Shown one piece after another: positions 1-12,490 of a stretch of DNA of 64,000 nucleotides. Source of the DNA: Phylloscopus collybita (taxonomy: Eukaryota > Chordata > Aves > Passeriformes > Phylloscopidae). Below the pieces are notes generated by a model. The model was not told the origin of the DNA. It saw only the letters and a program-made list of their open reading frames with translations, and made no database searches. The translations under genes and the position numbers were made by a program. Position 1 is the first letter of the stretch, and each line of letters begins with the position of its first letter. The DNA is taken from assembly GCA_027886175.1 (NCBI GenBank), contig JAJNNQ010000139.1, forward strand, positions 186,001 to 250,000, in the 5' to 3' direction.

Positions 1-3000
1 TACCCCACGTTCCTGATGTTAGTTTGTAAGAGGCGTTTGGAAGTACAAGGGCAGAAAAACCTCCATCTCGTGGTAGATTGCACCTGGGAGATATCCTCAT
101 TTTTATGGAATTTTAGTGGTATTAAAGTAGGCAGAAATCCAGCGGCAGGCAGACTGCTTTACACACGAATGCTGGCCCATATCCATGGGAAACCAAAGTC
201 TCCACTCCTGGCTCCTCATGTCAGTTTGTAGAAGGCCTTTGGAAATACAAGGGCAGAAATACTTATATCTGGCGATAGACTGCACCCGGGAGATGTCTTC
301 ATTTGTATGGAATTTCAGTGGAATTTTCGTAGGTAGAAGCCCAATGGCCGACAGACATTATTAGACATGAACGGTGGCCCATTTCCATGAGAAACCAAAG
401 TCTCCACAACAGGTTCGTGATGTCAGTTTTTAGGAGGCCTTTGGCACTAGAAGGGTAAACAAATTTCGAACTGGTGGTGGATTCCATCTGGGAGATATCC
501 TCATTTGTGAGGAATTTCAGCAGGCATAACCCCAGTGGCAGGCAGAGAGGATTAGACACGAACAGTGGCCCTTTTCCATGGGAAACCAAAATCTCCACCC
601 CACGTTGCTTCTGTCACTTTGTAGGAGGCGTTTTCCAATATAAGGGCAGAGAAACTTCCATCTGGTTGTAGATTGCACCTGGGAGATATCCTCATTTCTA
701 TGGAGTTTTAGTGGAATTTTAGTAGGAAGAAGCACAGTGGCAGGCAGACAGCATTAGACACGAACAATGGCCCATTTCTATGGGAAACCAAAGTCTCCAC
801 CCCACGTTCCTGATGTCCGTTTCTAGGAGGCCTTTGACACTACAAAGGTAGAAAAACTTCCGTCTGGTGGTTGATTGCATCGGGGAGATATCCTCATTTG
901 TATGGAATTTCAGCAGGTAAAAGCCCAGTGGCAGGCAGACAGCATTAGACATGAACGGTGGCCCTTTTCCCATGGGCAGCCAAAGTCTCCAAGCCACGTT
1001 CCTGATGTCAGGTTTTAGGAGGCCTTTGGCAGTACAAGGGCAAACAAACTTCCGTCTGGTGGCTGATTGCATCGGGGAGATATCCTCATTTGTATGGAAT
1101 TTCAGCAGGTAAAAGCCCAGTGGCAGGCAGATAGCATTAGACACGAACGGTGGCCCTTTTCCATGGGAAAACAAAGTCTCCAACCCAGGCTCCTGATGTC
1201 AGTTTGTAGGAGGCCTTTGGCATAAAAAGGGCAGACAAACTTCCATCTGGTGGGAAATTGCATTTGGGAGATATCCTCATTTGTAGGGTATTTTGGTAGG
1301 CTTCTGCCCACTGGCAGGCAGACAGCATTAGACACGAACAGTGGCCCCTTTCCATGGAAAAACAAATTATCCATCCTATGTTCCTGATGTCAGTTTTTAG
1401 GAGGCTTTTGGCACTGCAAGGGCTGACAAACTTCCACCTGGTGGTAGATTGCACCTGGGAGATATCCTCATTTTTATGGAATTTTAGTGGTATTTTAGTA
1501 CTCAGAAGCCCAATGGCAGACAGACAGCATTAAACATGAATGGTGGGCCTTTTCTATAGGAAACCAAAGTCTCCAGGTGAGGTTCCGAATGTCAGTTTGA
1601 AGGAGGCCTTTGGCACTGCAAGAGCAGACAAATTTCCATCTTGGTGGCATATTGCGTCTGGGAGATATCCTCATTTGTATGTAATTTCGGTAGTCATAAG
1701 TCAGTGGCAAGGAGACAGCATTAAACACCAAGGGTGGCCCTTTTCCATGGGAAACCAAAGCGTCCTCTCCAGATTCCTGATGTCAGTTTGTAGGAGGCCG
1801 TTGCATTACAAGGGCAGACAAACTTTCAACTGGTGGTAGACTCCATCTGGGAGATATCCTCATTTTTATGGAATTTTACTAGGCATAAGCCCAGTGGCAG
1901 GCACATAGCATTAGACAAAAAGGGTGGCCCATTTCCATGGGAAAGCAAAGTCTCCACCGCATATTCCTGATGACAATTTTTAGGAGGCCTTTGGCACTTT
2001 AAGGGCAGACAAACTTTCACCTGGTGGTAGATTGCACCTGGGACTTATCAGCATTTGTATGGAACTGCAGCAGTCATAGCCACAGTGACAAGCAGACAGC
2101 ATTAGACAGGAACGGTGGCCCTTTTACATGGGAAACCAAAGTCTCCACCCTAGGTTCCTGATGGCAGTTTGTAGGAGGTGTTTGGCACTACAAGGGCAGA
2201 GAAACATCCATCTAGTTTAGATTACACCTGGGAGATATCCTCATTTGTATAGAATTTTAGTGGAATTTAACAGGCATAAGCCCAGTGGCTAGCAGACAGC
2301 ATTAGACACAAACGCTGGCCCATTCCCTTGGGAAAGCAAAGTCTCCACCCCACGTTCCTGATGTCAGTTTTTAGGAGGCCTTTGGCACTACGAGGGCAGA
2401 CAAACTTCCAACTGGTGGTAGATTCCATCTGGGAGATGTCCTCATTTGTGAGGAATTTAAGTAGGCATTACTCCAGTGGCAGGCAGACAGCATTAGACAC
2501 GAACAGTGGCCCTTTTCCATGGGAAACCAAAATCTCCACCCCATGTTCCTGATGTCACTTTGTAGGAGACGTTTTCCAATATAAGGGCAGAGAAACTTCC
2601 ATCTGGTTGTAGATTGCACCTGGGAGATATCCTCATTTTTAAGGAGATTTAGTGGAATTTTAGTAGGAAGAAACCCAGTGGCAGGCAGACAGCATTAGAC
2701 ACGAATAATGGCCCATTTGATGGGAACCCAAAATCTCCACCCCACGTTCCTGATGTCCGTTTCTAGGAGGCTATTGTCACTACAAAGGCAGACAAACTTC
2801 CGTCTGGTGGTTGATTGCATCGTTGAGATATCCTCATTTTTATGGAATTTCCTCAGGTAGAAGCCCATTGGCAGGTAGACAGCATTAGAGAGGAACGGTG
2901 GCCCTTTTCCATGGGAAAACAAAGTCTCCAACCCAGGCTCCTGATGTCAGTTTTTAATAGGCCTTTGGCATTAAAAGGGCAGACAAACTTCCATCTGGTG

Positions 3001-3029
3001 GGAAATTTTGTTTAGGGAGATATCCTCAT
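1..3029 (+). repeat. Diverged satellite block, paralogous to 12,500-15,169
   Basis: Monomer order and private variants match the segment beginning near 12,500. For example, the variant monomers around 16-600 recur at 12,509-13,124 (offset about 12,526) and those around 1,102-1,454 recur at 13,436-13,788 (offset 12,334). The falling offset shows that single monomers were lost or gained between the two. Nothing other than satellite is seen. The left edge is the window edge, so the true start is unknown. Confidence 0.8.
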
Positions 3030-5420
3030 TTGTATGTAATTTCAGTAGTCATAAGCCCAGTGGCAAGGAGACAGCATTAAACACCAAGGTGCCCCTTTTC
3101 CATGGGAAACCAAAGCGTCCTCTCCAGAATCCTGATGTCAGTGTGTAGGAGGCCATTGGCATTACAAGGGCAGACAAACTTTCATCTGGTGGTAGACTCT
3201 ATCTGGAAGATATCCTCATTTGTATGGGATTTTACAAGGCATAATCCCAGTGGCAGGCAGACACCATTAGACACGAAAGGTGGCCCATTTCCATGGGAAA
3301 CCCAAATCTCCGCGCTCATTGCTGATGTCACTTTGTAGGAGGCCTTTTCCAACATACAGGCAGAAAAACTTCCATCTGGTGGTAGATTGCACCTGGGAGT
3401 TATCATCATTTCTATGGAATTTTATAGGAATTTTATTACGAAGATCCCCAGTGGCAGGCAGACAGCATTAGACACGAACGGTGGCCCATTTTTATAGGGA
3501 AACCAAAGTCTCCACCCCACATTCCTGATGTCCGTTACTAGGAGGCCTTTGGCACTACAAGGGCAGACAAACTTCCACCTGGTGGTAGATTGCTCCTGGG
3601 AGATATCCTCATTTGTATGGACCTTCAGCAGTCATAACCACAGTGCCAGGCAGACCGCATTAGACAGGAACGGTGGTCCTTTTCCTAGGGAAGCCAAAGT
3701 CTCCACACCACGTTCCCGATGTCAGGTTTTAGTAGGCCATTGACAGTACAAGGGCAGAGAAACTTCCGTCTGGTGGTTGATTGCATCGGGAAGATATCCT
3801 CATTTGTATGGAATTTCAGCAGATAGAAGCCCAGTGGCAGGCAGACAGCATTAGACACGAACGGTGGCCCTTTTCCATGGGAAAACAAAGTCTCCAACCC
3901 AGGCTCCTGATGTCAGTTTGTAGGAGGCCTTTGGCACTACAAGGGCAGACAAACTTCCATCTAGTGGTGGATCGCACCTCGTAGATGTCCTTATTTGTAT
4001 GGAATTTTAGTGGTATTTTAGTACTCAGAAGCCCAGTTGCAGACAGAGAGAATTAAACACGAACGGTGGGCCTTTTCCATAGGAAACCAAAGTCTCCAGG
4101 CCAGGTTCTGAATGTCAGTATAAAGGAGGCCTTTGGCACTGCAAGAGCAGACAAACTAACATCTGGTGGTAGATTGCACCTGGGAGATATCCTTATTTGT
4201 ATAGAATTTTAGTGGAATTATAGTACTCAGAATCCCAGTTGCAGACCGACCGCATTAAAAATGAACGGTGGACCTTTTCCGTAGGAAACCAATGTCTCCA
4301 GGCCAGGTTCCTAATGTCAGTTTGAAGGAGGCCTTTGGCACTGCTAGAGCAGACAAACTTCCATCTGGTGGCATATTGCATCTGGGAGATATCCTCATTT
4401 GTATGGAACTTCAGCAGTCATAACCACAGTGCCAGGCAGACAGCATTAGACAGGAACGGTGGTCCTTTTCCATGGAAAGACAAATTATCCATCCTATGTT
4501 CCTGATGTCAGTTTGAAGGAGGTCTTTGGCAATACAAGGGCAGAGAAACTTCCATCTGGTGTTTGATTGCACCCGGGAGATATTCGCATTTGCATGGAAT
4601 TTTAGTGGAATTTTAGTAGGCAGAATCCCAGCGGCAGGCAGAAAAAATTAGACATGAATAGTGGCCCATTTCCATGGGAAACCAAAGTCTCCACCCCAGG
4701 TTCCTGATGTCATTTTCTAGGAGGCCTCTGGCACTACAAGAGGAGACAAACTTCCAACTGGTGGCATATTGCATCTGGGAGATATCCTCATTTGTATGTA
4801 ATTTTAGTAGCCATAAGCCCAGTGGCAGGCAGACAGCATTAGACAGGAACCGTGGCCCTTTGCCATGGGAAACCAAAGTCTCTGCCCCAGCTTCTTGATG
4901 TCATTTTGTAGGAAGCCTTTTGCTCTACAGGGGCAGACAAACTTCCATTTGGTGTTAGATGGCACGTGTGAGACATCTTCAATGGTATGGAATTTTATTG
5001 TAATTTTAATAGGCAGAATCCTAGTGGCAGGCAAACATCATTAGACACGAACGCTGTCCCATTTCCATGGGAAACCAAAGTCTCCACTCCAGGTTCCTGA
5101 TGTCAGTATGTAGGAGGCCTTTGGCACTACAAGGGCAGACAAAGTTCCGTCTGGTGGTTGATTGCATTGAGGAGATATCCTCATTTGTATGGAATTTCAG
5201 CAGGCAGAAGCCCAGTGGCAGGCAGACAGCATAGGACACGAACGGTGGACCTTTTTCATGGGAAACCAAAGTCTCCACCCCAGGTTCCTGATGTCAGTTT
5301 TTAGGAGGCCTTTGGCACTACAAGGGCAAACAAACTTCGAACTGGTGGTAGATTCCATCTGGGAGATAGCCTCATTTGTGAGGAATTTCAGCAGGCATAA
5401 CCCAGTGGCAGGCAGACAGC
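3030..5420 (+). repeat. Older paralogue of the first part of the 30-mer HOR
   Basis: From about 3,030 the monomer order matches the start of the HOR unit at 15,170 (offset 12,144, then 11,942). The region 5,040-5,420 matches 23,020-23,410 in HOR copy 2, including two monomers missing from HOR copy 1. This supports a loss in copy 1 rather than a gain in copies 2-4. At about 5,430 the match to the HOR stops. Confidence 0.75.
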
Positions 5421-7200
5421 ATTAGACAGGAACGGTACCCCTTTTCCATTGGAAACAAAGTCTCCATCCCACGTTCCTGATGTCAGTTTGTAGGAGGCAT
5501 TTGGCACTATAAGGGCAGACTAATTTCCGACTGGTTGTAGATTCCATCTGGGAGATATCCTCATTTGTATGGAATTTCACTAGGCATAAGCCCAGTGGCA
5601 GGCACATTGCATTAGACACAAAAGGTGGTCCTTTCCCATGGGAAACCAAAGTCTCCACCCCTGGTTCCTGATGTCAGTTTTTTAGGAGGCCTTTGCCACT
5701 ACAAGGGCAGACAATCTTCCATCTGGTGGTAAATTGCATCTGGGAGATATCCTCACTTGTATGGAATTTTAGGAGGCATACGCCCAGTGGCAGGCACACA
5801 GCATTAGGCATGAACAGTGGCTCTTTTTCATGGGAAACCAAATTATCCATCCTACGTTTCAGATGTCATTTTATAGGAGACCTTTGGCAATACAAGGGCA
5901 GAGAAACTTCAAACCGGGGGTAGATTGCACCTGCGAGATATTCTCATTTGTATAGAATTTTAGAGGAATTTTAGTACGCAGAATCCCAGTGGCAGGCAGA
6001 CAGAATTAGACATGAATAGTGGCCCTTTTCCAGGGGAAACCAAAGTCTCCAGGCCAGGTTCCTGATGTCTGTTTTTAGGAGGCCTTTTGCACTACAAGAA
6101 CAGACAAACTTCCAACTGGTGGCATATTGAATCTGGGAGATATCCTCATTTGTATGTAATTTCTGTAGCCACAACCCAGTGGCGGGCAGACAGCATTAGA
6201 CATGAACGCTGGTCCTTTTCCATGGGAAATCAAAGTCTCCACCCATGGTTCCTGATGTCAGTTTTTTAGGAGGGCTTTGGTACAACAAGGGCAGAGAATC
6301 TTCCATCTGGTTGTAGATTGCACCTAGGATATATCCTTATTTCTATGGAATTTTAGTGGAATATTAATAGGAAGAAACCAAGTGGCAGGCAGACAGCATT
6401 AGACACGAACGGTGGCCCATTTCCATGGGAAACCAAAGTCTCCACCCCACGTTCCTGATGTCCGTTTCTAGGAGGCCGTTGGCAATACAAGGGCAGACAA
6501 ACTTCCACCTGGTGGTAGATTGCACCTGGGAGATATCCTCATTTGTATGGAACTTCAGCACTCATAATCTCAAAGCCAGGCAGACAGCATTAGAAACAAA
6601 CGGTGGACCTTTTCCATGGGAAACCAAAGTCTTCACCCCACGTTCCTGATGTCCGTTTTTTGGAGGCCTTTGGCACTACAAGGGCAGACAAAGTTCCACC
6701 TGGTGGTAGATTGCACCTGGGAGATATCCTCATTTGTATGGAACTTCAGCAGTCATCACCACAGTGCCAGACAGACAGCATTAGATACGAACGGTGGTCC
6801 TTTTCCATTGGAAACCAAAGTCTCCACGCCTGGTTCCTGATGTCAGTTTTTTAGGGGGGTTTTGCCACTACAAGGGCAGACAAACTTCCATCTAGTGGTA
6901 AATTGCATCTGCGAGATATCCTCATTTGTATTGAGTTTTTGCAGGCATACGCCCAGTGGCAGGCACACAGCATTAGGCATGAACAGTGACCCTTTTCCAT
7001 GGGAAACCAAATTATCCATCCTATGTTTCAGATGTCAGTTTATAGGAGCCCTTTTGCACTACAAGGGCAGAGAAACTTCAAACTGGGGGAGGATTGCACC
7101 TGCGAAATATTCCCATTTGTATAGAATTTTAGAGGAATTTTAGTACGCAGAATCCCAGCTGCAGGCACACAGAATTAGACATGAATAGTGGCCGTTTTCC
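5421..7200 (+). repeat. Satellite block paralogous to the end of the 30-mer HOR
   Basis: Variants here resemble HOR positions 18,600-21,110. The AGAACAGACAAACTTCCAAC-type monomers and the GTGGTAAATTGCATCTG-type monomers occur in matching order, and the wording at 6,862-7,143 closely follows 20,760-21,041. The block includes an LTR-free paralogue of the LTR target site (5,852-5,857). The inverted counterpart is about 61,480-63,450. Confidence 0.7.
5852..5857 (+). other. Paralogous empty LTR target site (CTACGT)
   Basis: The context is CATCCTACGT followed directly by TTCAGATGTC, where HOR copies have the 368-bp LTR after the same CATCCTACGT. The target hexamer is identical to the LTR target duplication, and no LTR or footprint is present. 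This is a paralogous, not strictly allelic, site. Its inverted partner is at 63,014-63,019. Confidence 0.8.
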
Positions 7201-10200
7201 AGGGGAAAACAAAATCTCCAGGCCAGCTTCCTGATGTCAGTTTTTAGGAGGCCTTTTGCACTACAAGAACAGACAAACTTCCAACTGGTGGCATATTGCG
7301 TCTTGGAGATATCCTCATTTGTATGGAATTTTAGTGGAATTAAAGTAGGCAGAAGCCCAGTGGCAAGTAGACAGCATTAAACACCAACGGTGGCCCATTT
7401 CCATGGGAAACCAAAGTCTCCACACCACGTGCCTTATGTCCGTTTATAGGAGGACTTTTGCACTACAAGAGCAGACAAACTTTCAACTGGTGGTAGACTC
7501 CATCTGGGAGATATATTCATTTGTGAGGAATTTCAGCAGGCGTAACAACAGGGGCAGGCAGACAGCATTAGACACGAACTGTGGCCCTTTTCCATGGGAA
7601 ACCAAAGTCTCCACCCCACGTTCCTGATGTCAGTTTGTAAGAGGTGTTTGGAACTACAAGGGCAGAAAAACTTCCATCTGGTGGTAGATTGCACCTGGGA
7701 GATATCCTCATTTCCATGGAATATTAGTGGAATTTTAGTAGGAAGAAGCCCAGTGGCAGGCACATAGGATTAGACACAAACGGTGGCCCATTTCCATGCG
7801 AAAAGAAAGTCTTCACCCCACTTTCCTGCTGTCAGTTTTTAGGAGGCCTTTGGCACTACAAGGGCAGAGAAACATCCATCTGGTTTAGATTGCACCTGGG
7901 AGACATCCTCATTTGTATGGTATTTTAGTGGAATTTTAATAGGCAGAAGCCTAGTTGCAGGCACACATCATTAGACACGAACGCTGGCCCATTTCCAAGG
8001 GAACGCAAAGTTTCAACTCCACGTTCCTGATGTCAGTTTGTAGGAGGCCTTTGGCACTACAAGGGCAGACAAACTTCCGTCTTGTGGTTGATTGAATCGA
8101 GGAGATACCCTCATTTGTATGGAATTTCAGCATGCAGAAGCCCAGTGGCAGGCAGACAGCATTAGACATGAACAATGGACCTTTTCCATGGGAAACCAAA
8201 GTCTCCACCTCACGTTCCTGATGTCAGTTTGTAGGAGGCCTTTGGAACTACAAGGGCAGGCAAACTTCCATCTGGTGGTAGATTGCACCTGGGAGATATC
8301 CTCATTTGAATAGAATTTTAGTGGAATTTTAGTAGGCATAACCCCAGTGCCAGGCAGACAGCATTAGACAGGAACGGTGGCCCTTTTCCATGGAAAAACA
8401 AATTATCCATACTATGTTCCTGATGTCAGTTTGAAGGAGGCTTTTGGCACTACAAGGGCAGACACACTTCCATCTGGTGGTTGATTGCACCGGGGAGATA
8501 TCCTCATTTGTGAGGAATTTCAACAGGCATAACCCCAGTGACAGGTAGACAGCATTAGACACAAAGAGTGGCCCTTTTCCATGGGAAACCAAAATCTCCA
8601 CCCCATGTTGCAAATGTCACTTTGTAGGAGGCGTTTTCCAATATAAGGGCAGAGAAACTTCCATCTGGTTGTAGATTGCACCTGGGAGATATCCTCATTT
8701 CTATGGAATTTTAGTGGAATGTTAGTAGGCAGAATCCCAGCGGAAGGCAGAGAGAATTAGACAGGAACAGTGGCCCGTTCCCTAGGGAAACCAAAGTCTC
8801 CATCCCACATTCCTGATGTCAGGTTGTCGGAGGACTTTGGCATTAAACGGGCAGACAAACTTCCATCTGGTGGGAAATTGCATTTGGGAGATATCCTCAT
8901 TTGTAGGGAATTTTAGTAGGCATAAGCCCACTGGCAGGCAGACAGCATTAAACACCAAGGGTGGCCCTTTTCCATGGGAAACCAAAGCGTCCTTTCCAGA
9001 TTCCTGATGTCAATTTGTAGGAGGCCGTTGGCATTACAAGGGCAGACAAACTTTCAACTGGTGGTAGACTCCATCTGGGAGATATCCTCATTTGTATGGG
9101 ATTTTACTAGGCATAAGCCCAGTGGCAGGCACATAGCATTATACACAAACGGTGGCCCATTTCCATGGGAAACCAAAGTCTCCACCGCACGTTCCTGATG
9201 TCAGTTTGTAAGAAGCCTTTGGCTCTAAATGGGCACACAAACTTCCATCTGGTGGTAGATTGCACCTCGGAGACATCCTCATTTCTCTGGAATTTTAGTG
9301 GAATTTCAATAGGCAGAAGCCTAGTGGCAGGCACACATCATTAGACATGAACGCTGGCCCATTTCCATGGGAGAAGAAAGTCTCCAACCCACGTTCCTGA
9401 TTTCAGTTTTTAGGAGGCGTTTGGAACTGCAAGGGCAGACAAACTTCCATCTGGTGGGAAATTGCATTTGGGAGATATCCTCATATGTATGGAACTTTGG
9501 TAGGCTTATGCCCACTGGCAGGCAGACAGCATTAGACACGAACGGTGGCCTCTTTCCATGGAAAAACAAAGTCTCCAACCCACGTTCCTGATGTCGGTTT
9601 TTAGGAGGCCTCTGGCACTACAAGTGGAGACAAACTTCCAACTGCTGGCATATTGCATCTGGGAGATATCTTCATTTGTGAGGAATTTCAGCAGGCATAA
9701 CCCCAGTGACAGGCAGACCGCATTAGACACGAACAATGGACCTTTTCCATGGGAAACCAAAACCTCCACCCCACGATGCTGATGTCACTTTGTAGGGGGC
9801 GTTTTCCAATATAAGGGCAGAGAAACTTCCATCTGGTGGTAGATTGCACCTGGGAGATATCCTCATTTCTATGGAATTTTAGTGGAATTTTAGTAGGAAG
9901 AAGCCCAGTGGCAGGCACATAGCATTAGACACAAACGGTGGCCCATTTCCATGGGAGAAGAAAGTCTCCAACCCACGTTCCTGATTTCAGTTTTTAGGAG
10001 GCGTTTGGAACTACAAGGGCAGACAAACTTCCATCTGGTTATAGATTGCACCTGGGAGATATCCTCATTTGTGTAGAATTTTAGTGGAATTTTAGTAGGC
10101 ATAAGCCCAGTGGCTGGTAGGCAGCATTATCCGCAAACGGTGGCCCATTACCTTGGGAAACCAAAGTCTCCACCCCAGGTTCCTGATGTCAGTTTTTACG

Positions 10201-12490
10201 AGGCCTTTGGCACAAGGAGGGCAAACAAACGTCCACCAGGTGGTAGATTGCACCTGGGAGATATCCTCATTTGTATTGAACTTCAGCAGTCATAACCACA
10301 GTGCCAGGCAGACAGCATTAGACAGGAACGGTGGTCCTTTTCAATGGGAAACCAAAGTCTCCGCCCCAGGTTCCTGATGTCAGTTTGTAGGAAGCCTTTG
10401 GCTCCACAGGGGCAGACAAACTTCCATCTGGTGGTAGATTGCACATGGGAGACATCCTCATTTGTATGGAATTTTAGTGGAATTTTAATAGGCAGAAGCC
10501 TCGTGGCAGGCACACATCATTAGACACGAACGGTGCCCTTTTCCATGGGAAACCAAAGTCTCCATCCCACGTTCCTGATGTCAGTCATTAAGAGGCGAAT
10601 GGAACTACAAGGGCAGAAAAATTTCCATCTGGTGGTAGATTGGACCTGGGAGATATCGCCATTTGTATGGAATTTTAGTGGTATTTTAGTAGGCAGAAGT
10701 CCAGCGGCAGGCAGACAGCATTACATACGAACGCTGGCCAATATCCATGGGAAACCAAAGTCTCCAACCCAGGCTCCTCATGTCAGTTTGTAGGAGGCCT
10801 TTGGCATTACAAGGGCAGACAAACTTCCATCTGGTGGTTGATTGCATCGGCGAGATATGCTCATTTGTATGGGATTTCAGAAGGCAGAAGCCAAGTGGCA
10901 CGCAGACAGCATTGGACACGAACAGTGGCCCATTTCCATGGGAAACCAAAATCTCCACCCCACGTGACTGATGTCTCATTGTAGGAGGCGTTTTCCAATA
11001 TAAGGGCAGAAAAACTTCCATCTGGTTGTAGATTGCACCTGGGAGATATCCTCATTTCTATGGAATTTTAGTGGAATTTTAGTAGGAAGAAACCCAGTGG
11101 CAGGCAGACAGCATTAGACACGAACAATGGCCCATTTCTATGGGAAACCAAAGCCTCCACTCCGGGTTCCGGGTGTCATTTTGTAGGAGGCCTTTGGCAC
11201 TACAAGGGCAGACAAAGTTCCGTCTTGTGTTTGATTGAATCGAGGAGATACCCTCATTTGTATGGAATTTCAGCAGGCAGAAGCCCAGTGGCAGGCAGAC
11301 AGCATTAGACACGAACAATGGACCTTTTCCATGGGAAACCAAAGTCTCCACCTCACGTTCCTGATGTCAGTTTTTAGGAGGCCTTTGGAAATACAAGGGC
11401 AGGCAAACTTCCATCTGGTGGTAGATTGCACCTGGGAGATAACTTCATTTCTATAGAATTTTAGTGGAATTTTAGTAGGCATAAGGCCAGTGGCTGCCAG
11501 ACAGCATTAGACAGGAACGGCGGGCATTTCTTTGGGAAACAAAAGTCTCCACCCCCCGTTCGGGATGTCAGTTTTTAGGAGGCCTTTGGCACTACGGGGG
11601 CAGAAAAACTTCCACCCAGTGGTAGATTACACCTGGGAGATATCCTCATTTGTATGGAACTTCAGCAGTCATCACCACAGTGCCAGGCAGACAGCATTAG
11701 ACAGGAACGGTGGTCCTTTTCCATGGGAAAGCAAAGTCTCCACCCCAGGTTCCTGATGGCAGTTTGTAGGAGGCCTTTGGAAACACAAGGGCAGAGAATC
11801 TTCCATCTGGTGTTAGATTGCACCTGGGAGATATACTCATTTGTATGGAATTTTAGTGGAATATTAGTAGACAGAATCCCAGCTGCAGGTAGACAGAATT
11901 AGACATGAATAGTGGCTCATTTCCATGGGAAACCAAAGTCTCCACCCCAGGTTTCTCATGTCATTTTCTAGGAGGCCTCTGGCACTACAGGAGGAGACAA
12001 AGTTCCAATTGGTGGCATATTGCATCTAGGAGATATCCTCATTTGTATGTAATTTTAATAGCCATAAGCCCAGTGGCAGGCAGACAGTATTAGACGCGAA
12101 CGGTGGCCTTTTTCCATGGGAAACCAAAGTCTCCGCCTCAGGTTCTTGATGTCAATTTGTAGGAAGCCTTTGGCTCTTCAGGGGCAGACAAACTTCCATC
12201 TGGTCGTAGATTGCACCTGGGAGACATCCTCATTTGTATAGAATTTTAGTGGAATTTTAGTCGGCATAAGCCCAGTGTCTCGCAGACAGCATTAGACACG
12301 AACTGTGGTCCATTTCCTTGGGAAACCAAAGTCTCCATCTCACGTGCCTGATGTCAGTTTGTAGGAGGCCTTTGGCACTACAAGGGCAGATAAACTTCCA
12401 ACTGGTGGTAGATTCCGTGCGGGAGATATCCTCATTTGTGAGGAATTTCAGCAGGCATAACCGCAGTGGCAGGCAGACAGCATTAGACAC
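7201..12490 (+). repeat. Diverged satellite block between HOR-like segments
   Basis: This is a continuous 191/202-bp monomer run with no interspersed element. It pairs in inverted orientation with three right-arm segments: 7,200-8,340 with about 60,340-61,480, 8,330-10,520 with 56,590-58,790, and 10,530-12,490 with about 53,060-54,630. The coordinate sum of paired positions falls from 68,679 to 67,114 to 65,160, so the right arm carries extra DNA at two points. Part of the segment (11,190-12,490) is matched a second time at 47,590-48,890. Confidence 0.75.
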
